NCBI RefSeq assembly: GCF_000982955.1
Contig: NZ_KQ058661.1
Span: 1 to 46,476 of the forward strand
Reading direction: 5' to 3'
Origin: Micromonospora sp. HK10
GTDB lineage: Bacteria; Actinomycetota; Actinomycetes; Mycobacteriales; Micromonosporaceae
Length of the DNA: 46,476 nt
The position numbers and the translations under genes are program-made. Positions 22,455-29,206 of the stretch are shown here, one piece after another. Within the stretch, counting starts at the first letter, position 1. Every line of letters begins with the position of its first letter. The notes below the pieces were generated by a model that was not told the origin of the DNA, did not search any database, and saw only the letters and a list, made by a program, of their open reading frames with translations.

Positions 22455-23042
22455 ATGACCAGACCCTCGACACCGACCGCCGCCTGGCGGCCCGGCATGC
22501 CGGGCGGCGACAACCTCCCGTCGGGTCCGGGCGGTCGCCCGGCCGCACCCAGCGGGGACGGGCACGGGCCGCAGGCCGGCGCGCCGACCGTCACGATCGG
22601 CTCGTACCCGGACTATCCGTCCGCCCAGCGGGTGGTGGACTATCTGGCCGACAACCGGTTCCCGGTGGAACGGACCTCGATCGTCGGCACCAACCTCACC
22701 CTCGTGGAGACGGTGCTGGGCCGGTTGACCACCGGCCGGGCCGCGCTGCTCGGTGCGGGCACCGGCGCCTGGTTCGGGCTCTTCATCGGGTTGCTCTTCG
22801 GCATCTTCACCGCGGGCAACTGGGTCGCGGTGATCCTCGCCGGGCTGGTGATCGGCGCGATCTGGGGCGCGGTGTTCGGCGCGGTGGCCCACGCCATGAC
22901 CGGGGGCCAGCGGGACTTCACCTCGGCCAGTTCGCTGCGGGCCGGCCAGTACGCGGTGACCGTGGACGCCGACGTGGCCGAAGGGGCCCGCCAGCTGCTC
23001 GGCCGGATGCATCTCACCCCGACCGGCGCGACCGCCCGCTGA
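22455..23042 (+). CDS. General stress protein 17M-like membrane protein
   Basis: A 195-residue protein. An N-terminal Pro/Gly-rich tail (~45 residues) is followed by a YflT/Gsp17M-type domain (TIGSYPDYPSAQRVVDYLAD, FPVERTSIVGTNLTLVETVL) and two adjacent membrane spans rich in glycine (LLGAGTGAWFGLFIGLLFGI and VILAGLVIGAIWGAVFGAVA). In Bacillus the family is SigB-controlled; function is unknown. ATG at 22455 is 6 bases after AAGGAGG; the ATG at 22449 abuts the ribosome site and is rejected. A SigB-like promoter upstream fits. Confidence 0.82.
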   Translation: MTRPSTPTAAWRPGMPGGDNLPSGPGGRPAAPSGDGHGPQAGAPTVTIGSYPDYPSAQRVVDYLADNRFPVERTSIVGTNLTLVETVLGRLTTGRAALLGAGTGAWFGLFIGLLFGIFTAGNWVAVILAGLVIGAIWGAVFGAVAHAMTGGQRDFTSASSLRAGQYAVTVDADVAEGARQLLGRMHLTPTGATAR

Positions 23043-23058
23043 CCGCACCGTCCGTCCC

Positions 23059-23087
23059 CGCCCCGGTGCGCCCGCCGCGCCGGGGCG
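23059..23087. terminator. Convergent hairpin
   Basis: 8-base stem CGCCCCGG (23059-23066) with CCGGGGCG (23080-23087), between convergent stops at 23042 and 23097. Confidence 0.45.
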
Positions 23088-23096
23088 GCGGCGCGC

Positions 23097-23678
23097 TCAG
23101 TGGTACGCCCGTTCCCCGGCCCGGATCGGCACGGCGACCCGGTTCTCCGCCGGTGCCAGCGGGCAGGCCCAACGGTCGTCGTACGCGCAGCTGGGGTTGT
23201 AGAGGTAGTTCGGGTCGAGCCGGACCCGGCGGCCGGGCAGCAGGGTCAGGCCCCGGCCGAAGGTGCCCTTGACCGTGTCGGTGAGGTAGCGCCCGCCGCC
23301 GTAGCTCCCGTCGCCGCAGGTGGCGTCGTGCAGTGGCAGGAAGAGCCCGCCCCCGTACGCCTCGATCCACCAGAGGGTGAGCGGACCCCAGGGGGTCTCG
23401 GCGATGCCCACCCGGCGGTACCGGACCACCCCGTCGGGGCCGCCGGTGTCGATGCTCGCGGTGCCCGAGGCGGGTCGCAGCGGCGCCTCGACGACGGCCG
23501 CCGGGTCGGGCGGGTACCAGCGCAGGCCGACGCCGGACCGCTCGGCGGCGGGCAGCGGGCTGCTCGGGTGGGTCCGGAACAGCTCGTCCCGGGCAGCCCG
23601 GAAGCCGGCCAGGTCGAGGTCGGAGAGGTAGAGCCGGGCCATCCGCTCGCGCCAGTCCAGCAGGTCGAGATCATCCAC
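23097..23678 (-). CDS. DUF1684 domain-containing protein
   Basis: A 193-residue soluble protein of the DUF1684 family. Typical features are the N-terminal LDWRERMARLYLS, the RLDPNYLYNPSCAYDDRWAC motif and the final ENRVAVPIRAGER. The family often occurs in actinobacteria and Bacteroidetes and its function is unknown. The start is GTG at 23678: minus-strand TAGGGT (23690-23685) lies exactly 6 bases upstream, so the message is probably leaderless. It is divergent from the marR-pirin pair across a 135-base region with two palindromes. Confidence 0.82.
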   Translation of the reverse strand: MDDLDLLDWRERMARLYLSDLDLAGFRAARDELFRTHPSSPLPAAERSGVGLRWYPPDPAAVVEAPLRPASGTASIDTGGPDGVVRYRRVGIAETPWGPLTLWWIEAYGGGLFLPLHDATCGDGSYGGGRYLTDTVKGTFGRGLTLLPGRRVRLDPNYLYNPSCAYDDRWACPLAPAENRVAVPIRAGERAYH

Positions 23679-23684
23679 CCCTCG

Positions 23685-23690
23685 ACCCTA
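23685..23690 (-). promoter_or_regulatory. -10 box, leaderless DUF1684 gene
   Basis: Minus strand TAGGGT followed by CGAGGG and the GTG start. No strong -35. Confidence 0.45.
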
Positions 23691-23737
23691 GCCCGCCGCT
23701 GGGACCGGCTCAGTTCGGTTTTGAAAAGGCTCACCGT

Positions 23738-23749
23738 CAACGATCGTTG
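23738..23749. promoter_or_regulatory. 12-bp perfect palindrome CAACGATCGTTG
   Basis: CAACGATCGTTG in the middle of the DUF1684/marR divergent region. A candidate operator for a dimeric repressor, distinct from the AT-rich palindrome at the marR promoter. Confidence 0.4.
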
Positions 23750-23778
23750 TACCGCTGCTCACACCGCTGACCGAGCGC

Positions 23779-23806
23779 TTGTTTAAATTTTAAATAGTGC
23801 TACTGT
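23779..23806 (+). promoter_or_regulatory. marR-pirin promoter with built-in operator
   Basis: TTGTTT (23779-23784), 16-base spacer, TACTGT (23801-23806), then 7 bases to the ATG at 23814: a SigA-type promoter for a leaderless message. The AT-rich palindrome TTTAAATTTTAAA (23782-23794) overlaps the -35 and fills the spacer, the expected place for MarR autorepression. It is strikingly AT-rich for this genome. Confidence 0.65.
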
Positions 23807-23813
23807 CGTGGCC

Positions 23814-24296
23814 ATGACGGAGAGCCTGGACGCGGAGCGGCTGGCCTGCTGGCGCGCGTACATCGAGTCGAGCCAGCGGCTGTTCACCCAGCTCGAGGAC
23901 GACCTGCGCGCGGACAGCGAGCTGAGCTTCGCCGACTACCACGTGCTGGTGCTGCTCTCCGAGGCGCCGGGGCAGCGGCTGCGGATGGGCGAGCTGGCCG
24001 ACCGGCTGGTCTTCTCCCCCAGCCGGCTCACGTACCAGATCACCTCGATGCAGAAACGCGGCCTGGTCGCCAAGGAGGCCTGCCCGGGCGACCGCCGGGG
24101 CAGCGAGGCGGTGCTCACCGCCGCCGGCCTGCTGACCCTGCGCGAGGCCGCGCCGCACCACCTGCGCTCCGTGCGTACCCACCTGATCGACGACCTCGAC
24201 GACGCCGAGGTCGCCTGCCTCACCCGGGTCTTCGAGCGGCTCGGCCGGCGCCTGCGCGCCGACCGCGACGCGTCGTCCACCCCGGCCGACAACTAA
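23814..24296 (+). CDS. MarR family transcriptional regulator
   Basis: A 160-residue winged-helix regulator. Dimerisation helices at both ends; the DNA-binding part is RMGELADRLVFSPSRLTYQI (recognition helix) followed by the wing CPGDRRGSEAVLTAAG. It probably represses its own promoter and the pirin gene that starts 10 bases after its stop, releasing DNA on binding a phenolic or oxidised ligand (family behaviour). ATG at 23814 is preferred over GTG at 23808 because the former sits at the predicted transcription start. Confidence 0.9.
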   Translation: MTESLDAERLACWRAYIESSQRLFTQLEDDLRADSELSFADYHVLVLLSEAPGQRLRMGELADRLVFSPSRLTYQITSMQKRGLVAKEACPGDRRGSEAVLTAAGLLTLREAAPHHLRSVRTHLIDDLDDAEVACLTRVFERLGRRLRADRDASSTPADN

Positions 24297-24306
24297 GGAG
24301 CCCCCG

Positions 24307-25293
24307 ATGCCCGCCATCACCGTCGACGACGTCCTCGTCCTGCCCCGCCTGCCGGAGCTGGCCGAGAACACCACGTTCCGCCCGGTCCGCCGGCTGACCA
24401 CCGCGCCGAGCGGGTACGAGGGAGAGGGCTTCCCGGTCCGCCGGGCCTTCGCCGGGGTGCCGCTGACCGAGCTGGACCCGTTCATCCACCTGGACCAGAT
24501 GGGCGAGGTGGACTACGCCCCGGGCGAGCCGAAGGGCACCCCGTGGCATCCGCACCGCGGCTTCGAGACGGTGACCTACATGATCGACGGGATCATGGAC
24601 CACCAGGACTCGCAGGGCGGCGGCGGCACCATCACCGACGGCGACACCCAGTGGATGACGGCCGGCAGCGGCCTGCTGCACATCGAGGCGCCGCCGGAGC
24701 ACCTGGTGATGAGCGGAGGGCTGTTCCACGGCCTGCAGCTCTGGGTGAACCTGCCCCGGGCGGCCAAGATGAACCCGCCGCGCTACCAGGACATCCGCGG
24801 CCGGGAGTCGGCGCTGCTCACCACGCCGGACGGCGGCGCGCTGATCCGGGTGATCGCGGGCGAGGTCGCCGGGCACCGCGGCCCGGGCTCGACCCACACC
24901 CCGATCACCATCGCCCACGTGACGCTTCAGCCGGGTGCCGAGCTGAGCCTGCCCTGGCGGCCGGACTTCAACGCGCTGGTCTACGTGCTGGCCGGCCGGG
25001 GCACCGTCGGCACCGAGCGCCGGCCGATCCAGCTCGGCCAGCTCGCGGTGCACGGCCCGGGTGACGCGCTGCGGGTCACCGCCGACCCCCGGCAGGACTC
25101 GAACACGCCGGCGCTGGAGCTGTACATCATGGGTGGGCTGCCGATCCGGGAGCCGGTGGCGCACTACGGCCCGTTCGTGATGAACACCCGGGCCGAGCTG
25201 GTCCAGGCGTTCGAGGACTACCAGGCCGGCCGGCTCGGCGTGATCCCGGCCGCGCGGCTGCCGCACACCGGCGGCGAGGCCGCCCGGCCCTGA
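24307..25293 (+). CDS. Pirin family bicupin protein
   Basis: A 328-residue protein with two cupin domains. The N-terminal cupin keeps the four metal ligands of pirins: H81 and H83 in WHPHRGFE, H125 and E127 in LHIEAPPEH. Bacterial pirins are Fe-dependent and include quercetin 2,3-dioxygenases and redox sensors; this one is not assignable further. ATG at 24307 has AAGGAG 5-6 bases upstream. It forms a two-gene unit with the MarR regulator, a common arrangement in which pirin expression answers to oxidative or phenolic stress. Followed by a hairpin. Confidence 0.92.
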   Translation: MPAITVDDVLVLPRLPELAENTTFRPVRRLTTAPSGYEGEGFPVRRAFAGVPLTELDPFIHLDQMGEVDYAPGEPKGTPWHPHRGFETVTYMIDGIMDHQDSQGGGGTITDGDTQWMTAGSGLLHIEAPPEHLVMSGGLFHGLQLWVNLPRAAKMNPPRYQDIRGRESALLTTPDGGALIRVIAGEVAGHRGPGSTHTPITIAHVTLQPGAELSLPWRPDFNALVYVLAGRGTVGTERRPIQLGQLAVHGPGDALRVTADPRQDSNTPALELYIMGGLPIREPVAHYGPFVMNTRAELVQAFEDYQAGRLGVIPAARLPHTGGEAARP

Positions 25294-25312
25294 CCCCCGG
25301 CACCGCGGGTAC

Positions 25313-25339
25313 GGGCGTCCCGGGTCCCCCGGGGCGCCC
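25313..25339. terminator. Convergent terminator hairpin
   Basis: 11-base stem with one G-U wobble, GGGCGTCCCGG (25313-25323) and CCGGGGCGCCC (25329-25339), 5-base loop, between pirin and the small membrane gene. Confidence 0.6.
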
Positions 25340-25345
25340 GCCGGG

Positions 25346-25477
25346 TCAGGAGACGGCGAAGATGCCGGCCACGCCGAGGAGCACCATCACCAAGACCGCC
25401 ACCACGGCACCCCGCTCCCCCTCGACCGCCTGCTCGCGGTACTCGGTCCCGGCGGTGTTCGTCGTCTCGGCGGGCAT
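25346..25477 (-). CDS. Single-span small membrane protein
   Basis: A 43-residue protein: a polar N-terminus (MPAETTNTAGTEYREQAVEG) and one C-terminal membrane helix (VVAVLVMVLLGVAGIFAVS). I do not recognise a family. ATG at 25477 has GGAGG 8-9 bases upstream, a strong start, and the GC third-position pattern is coding. It would sit in the membrane with the tail in the cytoplasm. Confidence 0.62.
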   Translation of the reverse strand: MPAETTNTAGTEYREQAVEGERGAVVAVLVMVLLGVAGIFAVS

Positions 25478-25603
25478 GGTGCGGCCTCCTCGTCTGGATG
25501 TTTGGCGGCGGCCCACCGGGGAGCCCACCGCCGGTCGGCCGGCGTGCGGGGCGGTCCCGGGGGTCCTACCGTGAGGACGTTGTCGACCTCGGGAGGCTGG
25601 AAC

Positions 25604-27193
25604 GTGACGACGCGGGAGTGGTTCCTCACCGCACAGGAACGTGCCAACCCAGGCTCTGCTTTACCCGTCTGGACGACGGGAAACCTCGCCGAGCCGCTGA
25701 TTCACGGGTCCGCGTACTTCGACCGGCTGGTCGACGAGGTCTCCGCGCTCAAGGCCGGCGACCACCTCTTCTTCACCGACTGGCGGGGCGACCCCGATCA
25801 GCGGATGCGCCCGGACGGCCCGACCGTGGTGCAGCTGTTCGCCCAGGCCGCCCAGCGCGGCGTGCTGGTCAAGGGGTTGATCTGGCGCTCCCACCTGGAC
25901 AAGCTCTCCTACAGCGAGGCGGAGAACCGCAGCCTCAGCGAGGCGATCTGCGCGGCCGGCGGCGAGGTGCTGCTCGACCAGCGGGTCCGGCGGGGCGGCT
26001 CGCACCACCAGAAGCTGGTGGTGCTGCGCCACCCGGACGACCCGGCGCGGGACATCGCGTTCGCCGGCGGGATCGACCTGTGCCACAGCCGGCGCGACGA
26101 CGCCACCCACCGGGGCGACCCGCAGCCGGTGGCCATGTCCCCGCGCTACGGCGGGCGCCCACCCTGGCACGACGTGCAGCTCGCGCTACGCGGGCCGGTC
26201 GTCGGCGCCCTGGACACCACCTTCCGGGAGCGGTGGACCGACCCGATGCCGCTGGACTCGGAGAACCCGATGGCGTACCTGCGCGACCGGCTGCGCGGCG
26301 CCGACCTGAGCCCCGATCCGCTGCCCGAACAGCCGGCCGATCCGCCGCCGTGCGGGCCGCACCGGATCCAGGTGCTGCGCACCTACCCGGCGGTCCGGCC
26401 GCGCTACCGGTTCGCCCCGAATGGAGAGCGGACGGTGGCCCGCGGCTACACCAAGGCGATCCGCCGGGCCCGCCGGCTGATCTATCTGGAGGACCAGTAC
26501 CTCTGGTCGACCGAGGTGGCGGAACTCTTCGCCGAGGCGCTGCGCGCGCAGCCGGAGCTGCACCTGGTGGCGGTCGTGCCCCGGCACCCGGACGTGGACG
26601 GCCGGTTGGCGCTGCCGCCCAACATGGTGGGTCGCGAGCAGGCGCTGGCGCTGTGCCACCGGGCCGCCCCGGACCGGGTGCACGTCTTCGACGTGGAGAA
26701 CCACGAGGGCACCCCGGTCTACGTGCACGCCAAGGTCTGTGTGGTCGACGACGTCTGGGCGAGCGTGGGCAGCGACAACTTCAACCGCCGGTCCTGGACG
26801 CACGACAGCGAGCTGTCCTGCGCCGTGCTGGACGAGACCCGCGACGAGCGGGCCCCCGCCGACCCGGCCGGGCTGGGCGACGGCGCCCGGGTCTTCGCGC
26901 GGGACCTGCGGCTGCGGCTGTGGCGGGAGCACCTGGACCGGGACCCGGACGGCGGGCAGGACGCCGATCTGCTGGACCCGGCGGACGCGGTGGCCGCACT
27001 CACCTCGACGGCCGAGGCGCTGGACCGTTGGCACGCCGGCGGGCGCACCGGACCCCGGCCGCCGGGCCGGCTGCGGCCGCACCGCGCCGAGCGGCTGGCC
27101 TGGCACACCCGGCTCTGGGCGTTGCCGATCTACCGGCTGGTCTACGACCCGGACGGCAGGCCGCTGCGCGCCCGCCGCGCCGGCACGTGGTGA
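25604..27193 (+). CDS. Phospholipase D family protein with two HKD-type motifs
   Basis: A 529-residue PLD-superfamily enzyme without signal peptide. The first motif is SHHQKLVVLR...AGGIDL, in which the usual Asp of H-x-K-x4-D is Arg; the second, YVHAKVCVVDDVW followed by GSDNFNRRSW, is complete. The layout resembles cardiolipin synthase/PLD phosphatidyltransferases that act on membrane lipids, but a cytosolic nuclease-like role is not excluded. GTG at 25604 with GGGAGG 7 bases upstream; TACCGT at 25567 may be its -10. Its last 52 bases overlap the convergent acetoacetate-decarboxylase-like gene. Confidence 0.87.
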   Translation: MTTREWFLTAQERANPGSALPVWTTGNLAEPLIHGSAYFDRLVDEVSALKAGDHLFFTDWRGDPDQRMRPDGPTVVQLFAQAAQRGVLVKGLIWRSHLDKLSYSEAENRSLSEAICAAGGEVLLDQRVRRGGSHHQKLVVLRHPDDPARDIAFAGGIDLCHSRRDDATHRGDPQPVAMSPRYGGRPPWHDVQLALRGPVVGALDTTFRERWTDPMPLDSENPMAYLRDRLRGADLSPDPLPEQPADPPPCGPHRIQVLRTYPAVRPRYRFAPNGERTVARGYTKAIRRARRLIYLEDQYLWSTEVAELFAEALRAQPELHLVAVVPRHPDVDGRLALPPNMVGREQALALCHRAAPDRVHVFDVENHEGTPVYVHAKVCVVDDVWASVGSDNFNRRSWTHDSELSCAVLDETRDERAPADPAGLGDGARVFARDLRLRLWREHLDRDPDGGQDADLLDPADAVAALTSTAEALDRWHAGGRTGPRPPGRLRPHRAERLAWHTRLWALPIYRLVYDPDGRPLRARRAGTW

Positions 27194-27897
27194 GCCGGCC
27201 CGACGGCGGCGGCCGCCGAGGGGTCGTCGAGCGCGCCGGGCCGGGCCGGGTAGGCGAAGGAGACCCGGGGCGAGTAGAACCCGCCGCCGATGCGGAGCGG
27301 GTTGGCCGGCCGTAGCGCGTGCGCCGGGTGGCCGGGGAGGAGGAACTCCAGCGACTCGATCTCGAACGGGGTGACCGGCTCCGCGACGAACGGGTAGTCG
27401 ACCGCGATCCGCTCGCCGTCCCGGACGGTCAGGTAACGGTGGTGGCCGCTGAACACCCGGTTGCCGGTGTCACCCACCCGGGCCACCGAGCGGATCAGCG
27501 GCACCCCGTCGACGAGGGTCTCGGCGACCAGCCGGTCGCCCCGGACGTCCACCCGGGTCTCCCCGACGGTGGCCGGCGCTCCGCGCGCGTCGGCGTACGC
27601 CCGGACCCGGGGGCTGGAGGTCAGGTAGTGGCACCACCAGCCGCCGGGGGCGTCGCCGACCATCGGTGGCTCGATGTCGGCGAGGCACACCCCGAGATAG
27701 GTGCAGGAGTACGCGCCGAAGCCGGAGGTCTGGGTCTCGTCGTCGACGACGTACTGGTTCATGAAGACCTGGTGGTCGGGGCATGCGCGCAGGCCCGGCG
27801 GGAGGAGCGCCGCGACCGCGTCGGGGTCCGCCGGGAGCCAGCTGAACAGCAGCGTCCGGGCGTTGACGACGAGTTGCGGAGCGGCGGGATCGAGCAC
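27142..27897 (-). CDS. Acetoacetate decarboxylase-like (ADC superfamily) protein
   Basis: A 251-residue protein of the acetoacetate decarboxylase-like superfamily: LLFSWLPADPDAVAALLPPG, FMNQYVVDDETQTSGFGAYS, YLGVCLADIEP, and a late GGGFYSPRVSFAYP. I do not see an obvious catalytic Lys as in true acetoacetate decarboxylase, so activity is uncertain. GTG at 27897 has GGAGG 4 bases upstream and a promoter 30-60 bases before it; the frame is open to 28119 but that part lies before the promoter. Convergently overlaps the PLD gene by 52 bases. Confidence 0.75.
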   Translation of the reverse strand: MLDPAAPQLVVNARTLLFSWLPADPDAVAALLPPGLRACPDHQVFMNQYVVDDETQTSGFGAYSCTYLGVCLADIEPPMVGDAPGGWWCHYLTSSPRVRAYADARGAPATVGETRVDVRGDRLVAETLVDGVPLIRSVARVGDTGNRVFSGHHRYLTVRDGERIAVDYPFVAEPVTPFEIESLEFLLPGHPAHALRPANPLRIGGGFYSPRVSFAYPARPGALDDPSAAAAVGPAHHVPARRARSGLPSGS

Positions 27898-27925
27898 GGT
27901 GCCTCCGTCGATGTGTTCACCAGGG

Positions 27926-27954
27926 ACGCTACGGCGGTCCCATCCGCAGGACAA
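27926..27954 (-). promoter_or_regulatory. SigA-type promoter for the ADC-like gene
   Basis: Minus strand TTGTCC (27954-27949), 17-base spacer, TAGCGT (27931-27926), with a ~25-base leader carrying the ribosome site. Confidence 0.5.
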
Positions 27955-28239
27955 CGACGGAAAGCCGACATTCTGAGCCGGCTGTCGGATTTTGCGTTGA
28001 CCGCGCGGCGTCACCGACTCCACCGAAGCGGACCCGCCATCCGGCTCGTCAGACCCAGGGGCCGACCACCGTTTCGCGCGTTTCCACCCTTTACCACGCT
28101 TGATGCCCGGTAAGTACATCGTACTTTCGGCTAGATTTCTGCAAGCCGATCAGGCTAAGGTGACTTCCGAACGTACGACAACCCGCTAAACCTAAGCGTC
28201 ACGTCATTTTCCGCGGACGAGGTGCAGGGAGGACCACCC
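27955..28239. other. AT-richer divergent region upstream of the sigma factor
   Basis: No gene seen. Contains the inverted repeat AAGTAC-ATC-GTACTT (28112-28126), -10-like TAGATT (28132-28137) and TAAGGT (28156-28161), and TGACTT (28161-28166) 18 bases before GCTAAA. None makes a clear promoter and I see no GGTTT/GGGTA element, so autoregulation of the sigma gene by its own class is not evident. Confidence 0.4.
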
Positions 28240-29058
28240 ATGACCGCGAGGACTGTGCACGGGCCGGCCACCGCGCCGGCCACCACCAGGCTTGACCCGC
28301 GCAGCCTGACCGACAGCGCCACCGACCTGCTGCACGCGATGGCCGCCCTGCCGGCGCACCACCCGTCCCGCGCCGCGCTGCGGGACCGGGCGATCGAGGC
28401 CTGGTTGCCGCTGGCCAACCACCTCGCCCACCGCTACAGCGGTCGCGGCGAGCCCACCGACGACCTGGCCCAGACCGCCGCGGTCGGCCTGATCAAGGCG
28501 ATCGACAAGTTCGACCCGTCCCGCGGTGTCGACTTCGCCGGCTACGCCATCCCGACCATCATCGGCGAGCTGAAGCGGCACTTCCGGGACCGCACCTGGG
28601 ACATCCGGGTGCCCCGCCGGCTGCAGGAGCTGCGGCTGGCCATCTCCGACGCGAACAGCACGCTGCTGCAGACCCTGGGCCGCTCGCCGACGGTCGCCGA
28701 CATCGCCGCCCACCTCAACCTCACCGAGGAAGAGGTGCTGGAAGGGCTGGAGGGCGCCCGCGCGTACAACGCGGTGTCGCTGTCCACGCCCACCGGAGAC
28801 GGGGACCGGGCCACCGAGCTGGGCGACCTGCTCGGCGGCGAGGACGGCGAGTTCGAGCTGGCCGAGCTGCGGGTCGCCCTCGGCCCGGCGCTGGCCACGC
28901 TGGACGAGCGTGAGCAGAAGATCCTCACCCTGCGCTTCTACGGCAACCTGACCCAGTCGCAGATCGCCGAGCAGATCGGCGTCTCCCAGATGCACGTGTC
29001 CCGGCTGCTGGCCCGGGCGCTCAACAAGCTGCGGGGGCAGCTGGACGGAACGTACTAG
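28240..29058 (+). CDS. SigB/SigF/SigG-family RNA polymerase sigma factor
   Basis: A 272-residue group 3 sigma factor. Region 2 is DDLAQTAAVGLIKAIDKFDP, then GVDFAGYAIPTIIGELKRHF and RDRTWDIRVPRRLQELRLAI; region 3 spans ~120-190; region 4 ends with LRFYGNLTQSQIAEQIGVSQ and the helix MHVSRLLARALNKLRGQL. It directs polymerase to GTTT - N14-16 - GGGTA promoters (family knowledge), many of which occur in this window. ATG at 28240 with GGGAGG 6 bases upstream. No anti-sigma or anti-anti-sigma gene is adjacent, unusual for the family. Confidence 0.92.
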   Translation: MTARTVHGPATAPATTRLDPRSLTDSATDLLHAMAALPAHHPSRAALRDRAIEAWLPLANHLAHRYSGRGEPTDDLAQTAAVGLIKAIDKFDPSRGVDFAGYAIPTIIGELKRHFRDRTWDIRVPRRLQELRLAISDANSTLLQTLGRSPTVADIAAHLNLTEEEVLEGLEGARAYNAVSLSTPTGDGDRATELGDLLGGEDGEFELAELRVALGPALATLDEREQKILTLRFYGNLTQSQIAEQIGVSQMHVSRLLARALNKLRGQLDGTY

Positions 29059-29066
29059 GGGGTGGT

Positions 29067-29100
29067 GACGGTGGCCGGGTCGGCGGGCCCGGCCACCGTC
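29067..29100 (+). terminator. Strong hairpin terminator after sigma gene
   Basis: Perfect 13-base stem GACGGTGGCCGGG (29067-29079) and CCCGGCCACCGTC (29088-29100), 8-base loop, 9 bases after the stop. Confidence 0.75.
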
Positions 29101-29194
29101 GTGTCCACGCTGGCCCGGTCGGCGGTTCGCCGGCCGGGCCGTTCCGGTTGCCCGCCGCGGCGGTAGGCGCGTGGCCGCCCGCCGGCCCGGGTGC

Positions 29195-29200
29195 GACAGT
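29195..29200 (+). promoter_or_regulatory. Possible -10, leaderless hrpB
   Basis: GACAGT followed by 6 bases and the GTG at 29207. First base deviates from TANNNT; no -35 seen. Confidence 0.3.
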
Positions 29201-29206
29201 GGGGGC

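Noticed and set aside
27898..28119. Longer ADC-like protein starting at 28119
   Set aside because: A promoter and ribosome site lie within this stretch, and the extra residues show no family similarity.
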